From Brevibacterium sp. S111 (lineage in GTDB: Bacteria; Actinomycetota; Actinomycetes; Actinomycetales; Brevibacteriaceae): a DNA stretch of 64,000 bases. A program made the position numbers and the translations under genes. The stretch covers positions 1 to 64,000 of the forward strand of contig NZ_RHFH01000003.1 in assembly GCF_004745075.1 (NCBI RefSeq). Reading direction: 5' to 3'. Shown here piece after piece: positions 1-8,195 of this stretch. The notes under the pieces were generated by a model that worked only from the letters and a program-made list of their open reading frames with translations, had not been told where the DNA came from and searched no databases. Position 1 is the stretch's first letter. Every line of letters begins with the position of its first letter.

Positions 1-438
1 TGGGCTATGAGATCCCTGCCCGGGCGATGGAGTCGTTCTTCGATCGCACCGAGACGGAATCATCGGCAGCCGACCGGGCTGCTTGAGGAAATAGTGTTCT
101 CCTGTCGAAACAACTTGACACAGTCCATTGTCTGGGACTGCGATGATCAGATGACTGCGGTCATGTTCCCACTTTGTGCCCATCGCCGCCGCGATGTCTG
201 TGGACCGATAGCGCCAGAACTCCTTCAAAGATATGACCGCGTAGTCGAGCTCCTGCTGAAGCAGTGACTCGACCTCCCAGAGGTAGTTCAGCGCCCACAA
301 GAGCGAGTTCGGATCGTCATGGTTGGCGTCGCGTGTCTGCCTCTCGGCGAAGCTCAACAGCAGATCGAGTCGTTTCCAAATATTGCGTCCCCCATCGTTC
401 TGGGGTTCAGGATCCGTGTTGTCAAAGTTCTCAGTCAC
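1..438 (-). CDS. Hypothetical protein of the integrated element, C-terminus cut by window edge
   Basis: Reading leftward there is an open frame of 146 codons from a GTG at 438 to the edge of the window with no stop. GGAGGAGG lies seven bases before that GTG, a strong ribosome binding site. The GTG also overlaps the first stop of the frame that continues past the upstream excisionase, a layout typical of translational coupling. The visible protein is soluble and rather acidic, with a Trp/Leu-rich helical stretch (around residues 48-75, motifs WALNYLWEVE and LKEFWRYRS), and has no signal peptide. The same frame opens further upstream at an ATG (555) that overlaps the excisionase stop, but those 39 codons are low-complexity and lack an equal binding site, so I prefer 438. 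I do not recognise the family. Its position suggests an accessory gene co-transcribed with the excisionase. Confidence 0.6.
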   Translation of the reverse strand, partial: MTENFDNTDPEPQNDGGRNIWKRLDLLLSFAERQTRDANHDDPNSLLWALNYLWEVESLLQQELDYAVISLKEFWRYRSTDIAAAMGTKWEHDRSHLIIAVPDNGLCQVVSTGEHYFLKQPGRLPMIPSRCDRRTTPSPGQGSHSP

Positions 439-551
439 TGAATTTCCTCCTCCGGCGGGTGGTTGTGAGGTTGCGGCCCCAGTTGCCGCAGTTGTTTGTC
501 GACGGCCGCATCGATTGGTTGCTCGGCCAGCGCGAACGCTGGATGAGGCCC

Positions 552-764
552 TCATTCGGAGTCGGCGTCTTCTTGCATCGTCGAATACCAGTCATCGACG
601 TCTTCGCGAGAGAAGCGAAGGTGGCGACCGATCTTATGTGCTGTCGGTCCGAACCCTTCGACGCGCCACTTGTAAATCGTCTGCTTCGGGATCCGCAGCT
701 CGGCAGCAAGATCTTCCGCCGTCAGCCACCGTGTATCGCTCGTCGATGCTGTCACGGTCACCAT
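552..764 (-). CDS. xis: Excisionase-type helix-turn-helix DNA-binding protein
   Basis: A 70-residue protein of the MerR-like excisionase family (HTH_17 type). The core WLTAEDLAAELRIPKQTIYKW is the winged helix-turn-helix, followed by the usual wing GRHLRFSREDVDDW. Such proteins bend DNA at the attachment site and favour excision by the partner integrase, which lies at 1515-2696. Length is normal for the family. GAGGAG lies directly against the ATG at 764, so translation may really begin at the in-frame GTG codons at 761 or 755, which have better spacing. It is transcribed away from the HTH/integrase pair, from the intergenic region 765-862. After its TGA the same frame stays open and protein-like for another 38 codons. 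Confidence 0.8.
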   Translation of the reverse strand: MVTVTASTSDTRWLTAEDLAAELRIPKQTIYKWRVEGFGPTAHKIGRHLRFSREDVDDWYSTMQEDADSE

Positions 765-815
765 CTCCTCGTGTTGCAGCGTTTGAAAACTATCGATGCA
801 ACAATCTTATCAGAG

Positions 816-855
816 GATTGCACTGATTGCCGATGATTGGTGAAATTGCTAGGCT
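816..855 (+). promoter_or_regulatory. Promoter of the HTH-integrase unit with phased GATTG repeats
   Basis: TTGCCG (827-832) and TAGGCT (850-855) are separated by exactly 17 bases, a good sigma-70-type promoter. The predicted transcription start falls on or next to the ATG at 863, so the mRNA would be leaderless. Three GATTG copies start at 816, 825 and 835, nine and ten bases apart, that is on one face of the helix and across the -35 box. They could be a binding array for the excisionase or for the HTH protein. The assignment is by inspection only. Confidence 0.5.
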
Positions 856-862
856 GGGTTCC

Positions 863-1522
863 ATGAATTTCGCTGACCGACGCCCCGTACCAGTCGTGAC
901 CCCCGCCGAGAATGAAGGTTTGGTTGATGGCGATTGGGGGAAGGCAATAGGTCGCACCGAAGGGCAGGCGGACCTTTGGCACCGCATCGATGCTTCCGGC
1001 GTGCCGTTTCCGCTTTGGGTGCGTGTTGCGCAGTCTGAGCACGGGGACTTTGTAATCACGGGAATGCTGCTTGGTGATCCGGAAGGGGGCCAGGCAATCG
1101 GCACCGGCGGCCTCTCCAAAATCGCGATCAATGACATCCTGTCGGCGATTGATGATGCTGACCGGTCAGGTGTCGGCGACTTTCGGGAGTATTCTCCGGA
1201 GTTCAACGGGCGGGTCCCGAGGCCCGGCGGTCAAGTGCTTGGTGACGACACCATCTATGAGGCGGCCACCGTGGCAACTCTGGTGAAGTGGTACGGCAAG
1301 GGACGCCCGGTGATCTCAACGACGGCTGAAGCGCTCAACGTCTCGCGAGCTACAGCCTCCCGACGCATCCAGCGTGCCCGCGACATGGGCTTGCTCGATC
1401 AAGCTGCCGAAGTCCTCGCAGGTGGGGATGGAGCGGCAAACGCCAAGATGGCTGAAGAGTACGGAATAGTCGAGCATACGGTGCACCTTGAAGACACCGA
1501 CGATGGTGATGGGAATGCCTAG
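863..1522 (+). CDS. Element-encoded protein with C-terminal helix-turn-helix
   Basis: A 219-residue protein that I cannot assign to a named family. Residues 1-130 are a mixed alpha/beta region with motifs such as LWHRIDASGVPFPLWVRV and GGLSKIAINDIL. Residues ~140-185 contain a helix-turn-helix (STTAEALNVSRATASRRIQR) resembling transcriptional regulators, with an acidic tail. The ATG at 863 is preferred over ATG 833 because a promoter predicts a start of transcription there, giving a leaderless message. The integrase start overlaps its stop by eight bases, so the two are translationally coupled. This suggests a control protein of integration/excision or of element copy state. The third-codon positions are less G+C-rich than in the chromosomal genes to the right, consistent with acquired DNA. 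Confidence 0.65.
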   Translation: MNFADRRPVPVVTPAENEGLVDGDWGKAIGRTEGQADLWHRIDASGVPFPLWVRVAQSEHGDFVITGMLLGDPEGGQAIGTGGLSKIAINDILSAIDDADRSGVGDFREYSPEFNGRVPRPGGQVLGDDTIYEAATVATLVKWYGKGRPVISTTAEALNVSRATASRRIQRARDMGLLDQAAEVLAGGDGAANAKMAEEYGIVEHTVHLEDTDDGDGNA

Positions 1523-2696
1523 ACCGCGTCTGGAGCTCGGAACGTGGGGCAGGATTACCCGAAAAGAGATTGCTGAGAATAGGTGGCGTGCGCGGGCACG
1601 GTTTCGTGATTTCACCGGTAAGACGAAGCAGCGTGAAGCCTATGGTGCGTCTGGGGCCAAAGCTGAGCGCAACCTCCTCAGGGCTCTGCGCAGCGAGGTT
1701 GATTCCGCGGGCGACTCGATAGCCGGAAGCACCACAGTGACCGCGCTGTCGAAGTTGTGGCTAGCCGACCCGGACCTCACTGAGAACTGCACGGCTCAGA
1801 CCGTTGAGCGTTACACGGACAGCCTGAATAGGCATGTATTGCCGGCTCTGGGCGAATACATGCTCATGGAAGTGACTGTGTCCAGGGTTGATCGCTTCCT
1901 CCGGAATCTTGCAGTAGTGACGCCGGGGAACGCGAAGACCGCGAGGTCAGTGCTCAACGGCATGTTCAAGCTTGCGGTTCGTCACGACGCTGTCCGGTCG
2001 AATCCGGTGCGGGACGTACGTCTTCCTTCGAAGCCGAAGAAGCCCGTCGCGGCAATGAGTGTCGATGAGGTCGGGGCGCTTCGTGAGGGGTTGCGCGCCT
2101 GGCAAGACGGGGTGGGTTACCGCGGACCGCGGCGGGGGAGTGATTTGCTCGATGTCGTCGATGTGATGTTGGCAACCGGGCTTCGAATCTCCGAAGTTCT
2201 TGCGCTGCGATGGGGTGATGTCGACCTCGGGGACCAGCCAACCTTGACGGTCTCGGGCACGCTGGTTTACCTCAAGAAGAAAGGGCTTCTCCGGCAATCG
2301 CATACAAAGACCTCGAGTGGGTTCCGGATTCTCACTCTGCCTGCGTTTGCCGTGGAGGTGCTGCTTCGCCGCAGTGTCGAGGCGATTCCCACTGAATCGA
2401 ACGCGGTTTTTCCATCCGGCAAAGGCACCTGGAAATGGCCGAACAACTATCGGCGAACGCTGAGAGCTGCGCTCAAGGATATCGAAAGTGACGGCCAGAT
2501 CTCGCCGCATGTATTCCGGAAGTCCGTAGCCACACTCATCGACGCCGAAGCGACTCTCGAAGCGGCTGCTGCTGTGCTTGGTCACTCGGGTACAGCAGTC
2601 ACTGCGAAGCACTATGTGAAGAAGGCGACCGCGGCTCCCGACATGTCGGAGATCCTCGATCGATTCGGCAAGAACCGAAACGAAAAAGATGGGTAA
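1515..2696 (+). CDS. int: Tyrosine site-specific recombinase (phage/ICE integrase)
   Basis: A 393-residue tyrosine recombinase, normal length for actinobacterial integrases. The order is an N-terminal arm-binding region, a SAM-like core-binding domain (~60-165, TVERYTDSLNRHVLPALGEY) and a catalytic domain (~185-380). Catalytic residues are visible: Arg in TGLRISEVLALRW, His-x-x-Arg in HVFRKSVATL, His in LGHSG and the nucleophilic Tyr in KHYVKK. It should integrate and excise the element by strand exchange at a short core. Its 3' end points at the 3' end of the tRNA gene 80 bases away, the standard geometry for integration into a tRNA. The start chosen (ATG 1515) overlaps the upstream stop; in-frame starts at 1488 and 1506 are possible. 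Confidence 0.93.
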   Translation: MPRPRLELGTWGRITRKEIAENRWRARARFRDFTGKTKQREAYGASGAKAERNLLRALRSEVDSAGDSIAGSTTVTALSKLWLADPDLTENCTAQTVERYTDSLNRHVLPALGEYMLMEVTVSRVDRFLRNLAVVTPGNAKTARSVLNGMFKLAVRHDAVRSNPVRDVRLPSKPKKPVAAMSVDEVGALREGLRAWQDGVGYRGPRRGSDLLDVVDVMLATGLRISEVLALRWGDVDLGDQPTLTVSGTLVYLKKKGLLRQSHTKTSSGFRILTLPAFAVEVLLRRSVEAIPTESNAVFPSGKGTWKWPNNYRRTLRAALKDIESDGQISPHVFRKSVATLIDAEATLEAAAAVLGHSGTAVTAKHYVKKATAAPDMSEILDRFGKNRNEKDG

Positions 2697-2776
2697 CCGT
2701 GGGGTTCTCGACTCCTTATCGGAATCAGCTCATCCGCTTGGAAAGCATCATTGCAGGTCAGATGCATTTTGTAGGG

Positions 2777-2800
2777 TCCCCCCACTGGGATTCGAACCCA
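2777..2800. other. Probable attachment site (att) in the tRNA 3' half
   Basis: The integrase gene ends 80 bases from the 3' end of the tRNA gene. Tyrosine integrases of this group usually use the T-arm and acceptor end of the tRNA as the core, restoring the gene on integration. The partner copy should lie left of the window, so the core cannot be delimited here. The span given is the T-arm plus acceptor 3' strand as the likeliest location. Confidence 0.4.
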
Positions 2801-2850
2801 GACTGAATCGATTTTAAGTCGACTGCCTCTGCCGATTGGGCTATAGGGGG
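2777..2850 (-). tRNA. tRNA with UAA anticodon (reads UUA, Leu by decoding) but class I shape
   Basis: A full cloverleaf can be folded on the minus strand. The acceptor is seven pairs (CCCCCTA with TGGGGGG, one G-U). The D arm is GCC/GGC around a loop containing GG. The anticodon stem is GTCGA/TCGAT with loop CTTAAAA, giving anticodon TAA. The variable region is only five bases (TCAGT). The T arm is CTGGG-TTCGAAT-CCCAG, with discriminator A. CCA is not encoded (CCC follows). A UAA anticodon implies leucine, but bacterial tRNA-Leu normally has a long class II variable arm, which is absent here; charging identity is therefore uncertain. It is the likely integration target of the adjacent element. 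Confidence 0.85.
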
Positions 2851-2941
2851 GAATGCTCAGAACACACTTTATCGGCAAACCGATGCCACCGCGATCTGAG
2901 ACATTCCGCGCACGGCCCGAGGCCGCGGCTAGCCTGAACCA

Positions 2942-4252
2942 ATGACGATGAACGGACCGAGCCGGCAGGCCTGGGTGATCCTCATCATCGGTGTCCTCAC
3001 GCAGATGGCGGCGACGATCGCGATTGCGGGGCCGGCATTCCTCATCCCGTATATGCACTCCGACCTCGGGTTCACACTCACCCAAGCCGGGACGGTGGCC
3101 GCCGCCCCGAGTTTCGGTCTCATCCTCACCCTCATCGCGTGGGGTGCCTTCGCCGATCGCTACGGGGAGCGGTTGGCCATGACCCTGGGCATCGGACTGA
3201 CCGCAGTGTTCTCGGCCGCCGCGGTCCTCGTCGTCGACTCACCGATCTGGATGGTCCTCGTCATCGCCGCCTCCGGCGCTGCTGCCGCGTCGGTGAATTC
3301 GGCCAGCGGCCGTGTCGTCACGGGCTGGTTCCCCCGCCACCGCCGCGGGCTGGCCATGGGGATCCGGCAGATGTCCCAGCCCTTGGGCACGAGCGTCGCG
3401 GCCGTGACCATCCCACCGATCGCCGCGGCCGGCGGCTTCCCCGCCTACCTCTGGTACGTCGCGGCCGTCACCGGTGCGCTCGCGCTCATCTGCTTCGCCC
3501 TCGTGCGGAACCCGCCCCAGCAGGAACCCACCCGCACCGAGGTGGCCGTCCTCGACCGCGCCACTGAACCAGGCAGCCCCGCCCCAGCCGGACCGGTCGT
3601 GTCTCGGAGTGACCCCGACCGGCCGGGGGCCGCCTCGGCGGGGGAGGGCAGCGGGGACTCCGCCTCGATGCTCAATCCCTACCGCAGCGATTCTTTCCTG
3701 TGGCGTATCCATGCGGTTTCGGCCCTCCTCGTCGTCCCGCAGTTCGCGTTCTCCACCTACGGTCTCGTGTGGCTCATCGCCGTCCACGACATCGGTGCGG
3801 GAACCGCGGGCGCGGTGGTCGCGACCGCGCAGATCGTCGGAGCCCTGGGGCGCATGCTCGTCGGCGGACTCTCGGACCGCGTCGGCTCGCGTGTCGGGCT
3901 CATGCGCATCGTCGCGATCGCCGCTGTCGTCTGTGTCGCGGCGATCGCCGTCCTCTCGCTCAAGGAGCTGCCCGTCGCCGCGGCCATCGTGTTCATCCTC
4001 GCCTCGGCGGTGTCGGTGGCCGATAACGGGCTCGCCTTCGCCTCGGTCGCCGAGGCGGCCGGCCCCCGCTGGTCGGGCAAGGCGATGGGTGCACAGAACA
4101 CGGGACAGTTCGTCATGTCGGCGCTGCTGGGCCCCGGTTTCGGCGCACTCGTCACCGTCTTCGGCTACCCGCTGTCCTTCGGGCTCATCGCGCTCGCACC
4201 CCTGCTGGGCATCGGTATCATCCCCAGACGGGACATCGATCGCATAACCTGA
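2942..4252 (+). CDS. MFS transporter, 12 transmembrane helices
   Basis: A 436-residue major facilitator superfamily permease. The first half carries the MFS loop motif between helices 2 and 3 (GAFADRYGERLAM), repeated in the second half (GGLSDRVGSRVGLM). Six hydrophobic helices precede a hydrophilic central loop at ~195-245 rich in Pro, Glu and Asp, and six follow. The motif set (WFPRHRRGLAMGIRQMSQPLG) resembles the CynX/NNP-like and oxalate:formate-like branch of drug or organic-anion carriers, but the substrate cannot be read from sequence. It is the first chromosomal gene right of the tRNA and stands alone ahead of ppk2. ATG 2948 is an alternative start. Confidence 0.85.
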   Translation: MTMNGPSRQAWVILIIGVLTQMAATIAIAGPAFLIPYMHSDLGFTLTQAGTVAAAPSFGLILTLIAWGAFADRYGERLAMTLGIGLTAVFSAAAVLVVDSPIWMVLVIAASGAAAASVNSASGRVVTGWFPRHRRGLAMGIRQMSQPLGTSVAAVTIPPIAAAGGFPAYLWYVAAVTGALALICFALVRNPPQQEPTRTEVAVLDRATEPGSPAPAGPVVSRSDPDRPGAASAGEGSGDSASMLNPYRSDSFLWRIHAVSALLVVPQFAFSTYGLVWLIAVHDIGAGTAGAVVATAQIVGALGRMLVGGLSDRVGSRVGLMRIVAIAAVVCVAAIAVLSLKELPVAAAIVFILASAVSVADNGLAFASVAEAAGPRWSGKAMGAQNTGQFVMSALLGPGFGALVTVFGYPLSFGLIALAPLLGIGIIPRRDIDRIT

Positions 4253-4319
4253 TATTCACCTCGCCGCGTTAGCGTGCACGAGGCACGACACCGTGGCGCC
4301 ATCGGAAGGGAAGGACCTC

Positions 4320-5222
4320 GTGAACAACCTGTTCCAAGAGAATCTGCGGGAGTACATCGACAAACTCCGCCTCGAAGGCTACGCTGTTGAGGACAGTCAG
4401 ACCACGGATCCTCACCTCATCGACCCGATGGGCCGCGCCGTCGAAACCTGGCGTGAAGGGTACCCGTACGGGGAGCAGATGGATCGTGAGACGTACGAAC
4501 TCGAGAAATACCGACTGCAGGTCGAGCTGCTGAAATTCCAGTACTGGGGCCAGGACACCGGCGCCAAACACGTCATCGTCTTCGAAGGCCGGGACGCCGC
4601 TGGCAAGGGCGGGACGATCAAACGCTTCACCGAACACCTCAACCCGCGTGCCGCCCGCGTCGTGGCGCTGAACAAGCCCTCGGACCGGGAGGCCGGACAG
4701 TGGTACTTCCAGCGCTACATCTCCCACCTGCCCACGAACGGGGAGATCGTCATGTTCGACCGCTCCTGGTACAACCGGGCCAACGTCGAACGCGTCATGG
4801 GCTTCTGCACCGATGACGAATACGAGACGTTCATGGACCAGGCTCCTGTGTTCGAGAAGATGCTCATCGACTCCGGCGTCCACGTCACGAAATTCTGGTT
4901 CTCCGTGACCCAGCGGGAGCAGCGGACCCGGTTCGCGATCCGACAGATCGACCCGGTCAGGCGGTGGAAGCTCTCACCCATGGACCTCGAATCCCTCGAC
5001 CGATGGGACGACTACACAGAAGCGAAGGAGGAGACATTCCGCCGCACGGACACCGATCATGCCCCGTGGATCACGATCAAGAGCAACGACAAGAAGCGCG
5101 CTCGACTCAATGCGATGCGCTACTTCCTCAACCAGTTCGACTACGAAGACAAGGACACCTCGGTCGTCTTCGAGGCCGATCCGCTGCTCGTCCGCCGCGG
5201 ACGTGACGCCGTCGACGACTAG
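4320..5222 (+). CDS. ppk2: Polyphosphate kinase 2 (PPK2), class I
   Basis: A single-domain PPK2 of 300 residues, the usual length. These enzymes transfer phosphate between polyphosphate and nucleoside di- or triphosphates in the cytosol and favour nucleotide synthesis. Walker A is GRDAAGKGG (~residues 92-100) and Walker B is MFDRSWYNR (~145-153). The family blocks KPSDREAGQWYFQRY, TKFWFSVT and KLSPMDLES are all present. GTG 4320 is chosen because AAGGGAAGG lies five bases upstream; an in-frame GTG at 4293 has no comparable site. A perfect hairpin follows the stop. Confidence 0.93.
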   Translation: MNNLFQENLREYIDKLRLEGYAVEDSQTTDPHLIDPMGRAVETWREGYPYGEQMDRETYELEKYRLQVELLKFQYWGQDTGAKHVIVFEGRDAAGKGGTIKRFTEHLNPRAARVVALNKPSDREAGQWYFQRYISHLPTNGEIVMFDRSWYNRANVERVMGFCTDDEYETFMDQAPVFEKMLIDSGVHVTKFWFSVTQREQRTRFAIRQIDPVRRWKLSPMDLESLDRWDDYTEAKEETFRRTDTDHAPWITIKSNDKKRARLNAMRYFLNQFDYEDKDTSVVFEADPLLVRRGRDAVDD

Positions 5223-5257
5223 TCCCCGACGTCGATGACTGGTCCCGGACAGAGACT

Positions 5258-5290
5258 CGGCCGGGTGGAAGGGGAAAGACCACCCGGCCG
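5258..5290 (+). terminator. Hairpin terminator after ppk2
   Basis: An 11-base perfect stem (5258-5268 with 5280-5290, CGGCCGGGTGG pairing CCACCCGGCCG) closes an 11-base purine loop 35 bases after the ppk2 stop. No U-tract follows. The next gene is convergent, so it may work in both directions. Confidence 0.7.
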
Positions 5291-5418
5291 GAACCGTGGA
5301 GCGGGACTCTCACCCGCACTGTCGCTTGTCGACGCTCATCTGCAGCCGACCATCTGAGTCTGAGGCCCGTCCGTCGCCGGTCACCTGCCGCAGCCGTGTC
5401 CGGCTCACCAGCAGAGAC

Positions 5419-6567
5419 TCACGCGTCTGCGGCCTCCTTGCGTGCCCTGCGCAGAGCACGGCGCTTCTTGTGCCCGGTGAAGCTGGTGAAGAAGAGGATG
5501 ATCGCCAGGAGGACGAACAGTCCGCCGCCGACGATTCCCGCATCGACCCAGAACTGCGGCGGGAACAGCCTGATCAGCGAGTCATCGGCGTAGAATTCCC
5601 ACGTGCCGTCGGCGAAGAAGACCTTGTGGAATCCGCGGAAGAAACTGTCCCAGCCGAGTACGGCGACGACAGCGACGGCGGCCATGGCGATGATGCTGAA
5701 GATCGATCCCAGGCGCACTCCGGCGTGAATGCCCATCCCGTTGCGACGGCACATGTAGATGCCGAAGAGGACGGATCCGATGATCCCGACCAACGCCACG
5801 AGGTAGAGCAGAGAGATGAGGCCCTTGACGTCGGCCATATGGCTGAGCTCATCGGAGATGAAGACCGGCTCACCATTGGGCATGACGACATCGGCGAGGT
5901 AGCGCCGAGAGTCGAAGTTGTGCAGGTAGTCGACGACATACGTCCCGTAGTGTTCACGGTCGGCGGAACCGAAGCCGAACTGATCGGCCGGGAACCCAGG
6001 GCGGAAGTATTCGATCTTGAGGAAGATGCCCGAGGCGACGAAGCGGACCGCCAACGCCAAGAGGACGAAGGGGGTGGCGAGCATGATCCAGATCGTGCCG
6101 ATGACATCGAGGACCGAGCGGCGGCGTTCGGGCACTTCGGGGTCCCGCGCATCGGTCGACGTCGCCGCCTTCGACACGGCGGCCCAATCCGCTTCGCTCA
6201 TCACCGCGGTGCGTGCGTTCTCCGGAACCTCACGTGTGGCGCCGGTATCGGTCGATGTCGCCGAGGCGGTGCTCGACGATGCGGTGCGATCAGTCGCCCG
6301 CGTGTTCGTCGTCGGCTGAGAGTGCGGATTCGCGGAATGGGCGGGAGCCACCCTCACCGGGCCCGTCGAGGGCATGGCGTCCGCGGAATGCTTGGGGGCA
6401 TCCTCGGCGATGGGATCCGTGATCGGATCGAACGCCTCGGTGTCGGTCGAGGGATCATTGGCCACCTCCAGAGGGGCCTGCGACTGCTTCTCGGCAGCAC
6501 TGGCAGACCCTGAACTCATCCGCCTGCTCAGGAGGTCGTCGGTCTCGTTCTTCTCGTCTCTGGACAC
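5419..6567 (-). CDS. TIGR01906-family (DUF1461) integral membrane protein with long disordered N-terminus
   Basis: A 382-residue protein in two parts. Residues 1-~148 are a hydrophilic, Ser/Thr/Ala/Asp-rich stretch without predicted structure. Residues ~150-365 hold four hydrophobic segments and the family block FISDELSHMADVKGL before the second helix, matching the TIGR01906 / DUF1461 membrane proteins. The C-terminus is strongly basic (KKRRALRRARKEA). Function is unknown in the family. In Firmicutes the proteins are about 200-250 residues, so the N-terminal extension is the notable part and probably cytosolic. It lies alone between the ppk2 terminator and the AEC gene. Confidence 0.75.
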   Translation of the reverse strand: MSRDEKNETDDLLSRRMSSGSASAAEKQSQAPLEVANDPSTDTEAFDPITDPIAEDAPKHSADAMPSTGPVRVAPAHSANPHSQPTTNTRATDRTASSSTASATSTDTGATREVPENARTAVMSEADWAAVSKAATSTDARDPEVPERRRSVLDVIGTIWIMLATPFVLLALAVRFVASGIFLKIEYFRPGFPADQFGFGSADREHYGTYVVDYLHNFDSRRYLADVVMPNGEPVFISDELSHMADVKGLISLLYLVALVGIIGSVLFGIYMCRRNGMGIHAGVRLGSIFSIIAMAAVAVVAVLGWDSFFRGFHKVFFADGTWEFYADDSLIRLFPPQFWVDAGIVGGGLFVLLAIILFFTSFTGHKKRRALRRARKEAADA

Positions 6568-6663
6568 ACCCCCATTGTCAGCGACCCGAGGGGCTGAGCG
6601 GGGCAGGACACGCCACGGCGGCCGATTTCACCGCAGCCGGGCGTATTCCCGGGCGGACGAACC

Positions 6664-7590
6664 TCAACCCAGCAGGGCGGCGATGATGACGAGGGCGGGC
6701 ACCGCTAGGACGGTGGTGATGAACACTGCGTCGCGCATGAGCGCCTCGGACTGCCGGTACTGCATCGAGTAGATGTAGACGTTCTGCGCGGTCGGCAGGG
6801 CCGAAGTCACGACGATCGCGAACAGGTCGACTCCCTCGTAGCCGAGCAGAGGACCGCCGATGACCCAAGCGATGAGCGGTTGACCGACGAATTTGGCGAC
6901 GGTGATGTATGTCAGTTGCGAGCGCGTGCCCTTGACGGGCAGGGCCCACCCGTCCTTGAGGGAGATGCCGAAGGCCAGCAGCGCTCCGGGTACGGCAGTG
7001 GCGCCGATCATGTCGATGGGTTCGAAGATGAACCGCGGCAGTTCGAAGCCCGTCGCCGAGGCGGCCACACCGGCTGCGGCGCCGAGGACGATCGGGTTTC
7101 TCAGCACTTGGAGGACCGTGGTGTACCAGTGGGAGTCGACCTGCTTCTTCCCCGCCCCGTCGAGGACGGCCATGCCGATCGGTGCGAGCACGAGCAGTTG
7201 GAAGAGCAGGACGGGAGCGACGTAGCCGATGTCGTGGAGGACGTAGGCGGCGATCGGGATGCCGAGGTTGCCGATGTTGACGTAGCTGGTCGCCCAGGCG
7301 GAGAACATCGCCTCACCGGTGCTGCGTCGGCGAATCCAGCGGGTGAGGACGAAGAGGAGGAGACCGACGATGATGGCCGAACCGCCGGTGGCGAACAGAG
7401 CCGTGTTGAAGATCAGCCCGAGGTCGGTGTCGGCGACGGTGACATAGAGCAGCGTCGGGGTGCCCGCGTAGAAGACGAGCTTCGCGATGACCTGCTGACC
7501 GTGGGGTCCGAGGACGCCGGACCGTCCGAGGACGAATCCGGTGAGAATGACTCCGGCGATGACGGCGAAACCTTCGAACACAGCCAGCAT
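6664..7590 (-). CDS. AEC (auxin efflux carrier) family transporter
   Basis: A 308-residue polytopic membrane protein with ten hydrophobic segments in two five-helix repeats, the fold of the AEC/PIN branch of the bile/arsenite/riboflavin superfamily. Diagnostic stretches are GRSGVLGPHGQQVIAKLVFYAGTPTLL near the N-terminus, GNLGIP in the first repeat, and ALPTAQNVYIYSMQY in the second. Bacterial members export or import organic acids such as malate or malonate, so the substrate is open. No operon partner is obvious: the upstream gene begins 108 bases away and encodes an unrelated small membrane protein. Confidence 0.85.
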   Translation of the reverse strand: MLAVFEGFAVIAGVILTGFVLGRSGVLGPHGQQVIAKLVFYAGTPTLLYVTVADTDLGLIFNTALFATGGSAIIVGLLLFVLTRWIRRRSTGEAMFSAWATSYVNIGNLGIPIAAYVLHDIGYVAPVLLFQLLVLAPIGMAVLDGAGKKQVDSHWYTTVLQVLRNPIVLGAAAGVAASATGFELPRFIFEPIDMIGATAVPGALLAFGISLKDGWALPVKGTRSQLTYITVAKFVGQPLIAWVIGGPLLGYEGVDLFAIVVTSALPTAQNVYIYSMQYRQSEALMRDAVFITTVLAVPALVIIAALLG

Positions 7591-7697
7591 GGGCTACTCG
7601 GGGTCCTCGCTTCCTGCGACCCGGTGGTCGGTCGTTGAGTCGGTCGGTCAATCGGTGTGCCGGTCGATCGAGCCGTGATCGGCGGCCGGCGTGTCGG

Positions 7698-8015
7698 TCA
7701 GTCCGCCTCGGCGATATCGGACACGAGGTAGGACGCGGCCGCACTGACGGCTCCGACGGCGAGCACTGACGGCCAGGCGCCGATCTTCTTCGCCAAGGGA
7801 TGCGAGGCACCGAAGCCGCCGAGGTAGGTCAGGGCGAGCCCGGTCGCTGCCGGCCACCCCTTCTTCACATACCAGGAGCGGGCGGCATAGGCACCGGCCG
7901 CAGCGAGGACGACGCCGCCGAGCGGACGGATCCCGGTCTCGCGGGCGGTGAGGAAGCCGCCGATGAGACCGACGGCGACGAGTGGGGCGGTGGAGACTTC
8001 GCGTGCATCCTTCAT
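7698..8015 (-). CDS. Small membrane protein of unknown function
   Basis: A 105-residue protein with three hydrophobic Ala/Gly/Leu-rich segments (approx. 9-25, 32-45, 80-98), separated by short charged loops (RSWYVKKGW, SHPLAKKIG). It has no cysteine and no recognised motif. ATG 8015 is preferred over a frame extension to 8075 because the extension is basic and has no binding site. It lies in the same orientation as the AEC gene and as the DUF202 pair, but gaps of more than 100 bases separate them. Confidence 0.6.
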   Translation of the reverse strand: MKDAREVSTAPLVAVGLIGGFLTARETGIRPLGGVVLAAAGAYAARSWYVKKGWPAATGLALTYLGGFGASHPLAKKIGAWPSVLAVGAVSAAASYLVSDIAEAD

Positions 8016-8195
8016 GTGCTCAAGTCTATGCAGGTGGATCCGCGACCCGAACTGCGGTCTCACAACGAGGAACACCGGATCGATCGGAGACGGTCACGCT
8101 GCGTCGCTCTGATGCGGATGCAGTCGGGCGAGCCTCGCGAGGATACGGGCCCAGTCGAGCGAGTCTGCTGGTCGGCCCCAGGGCGGGCCCGCGGC

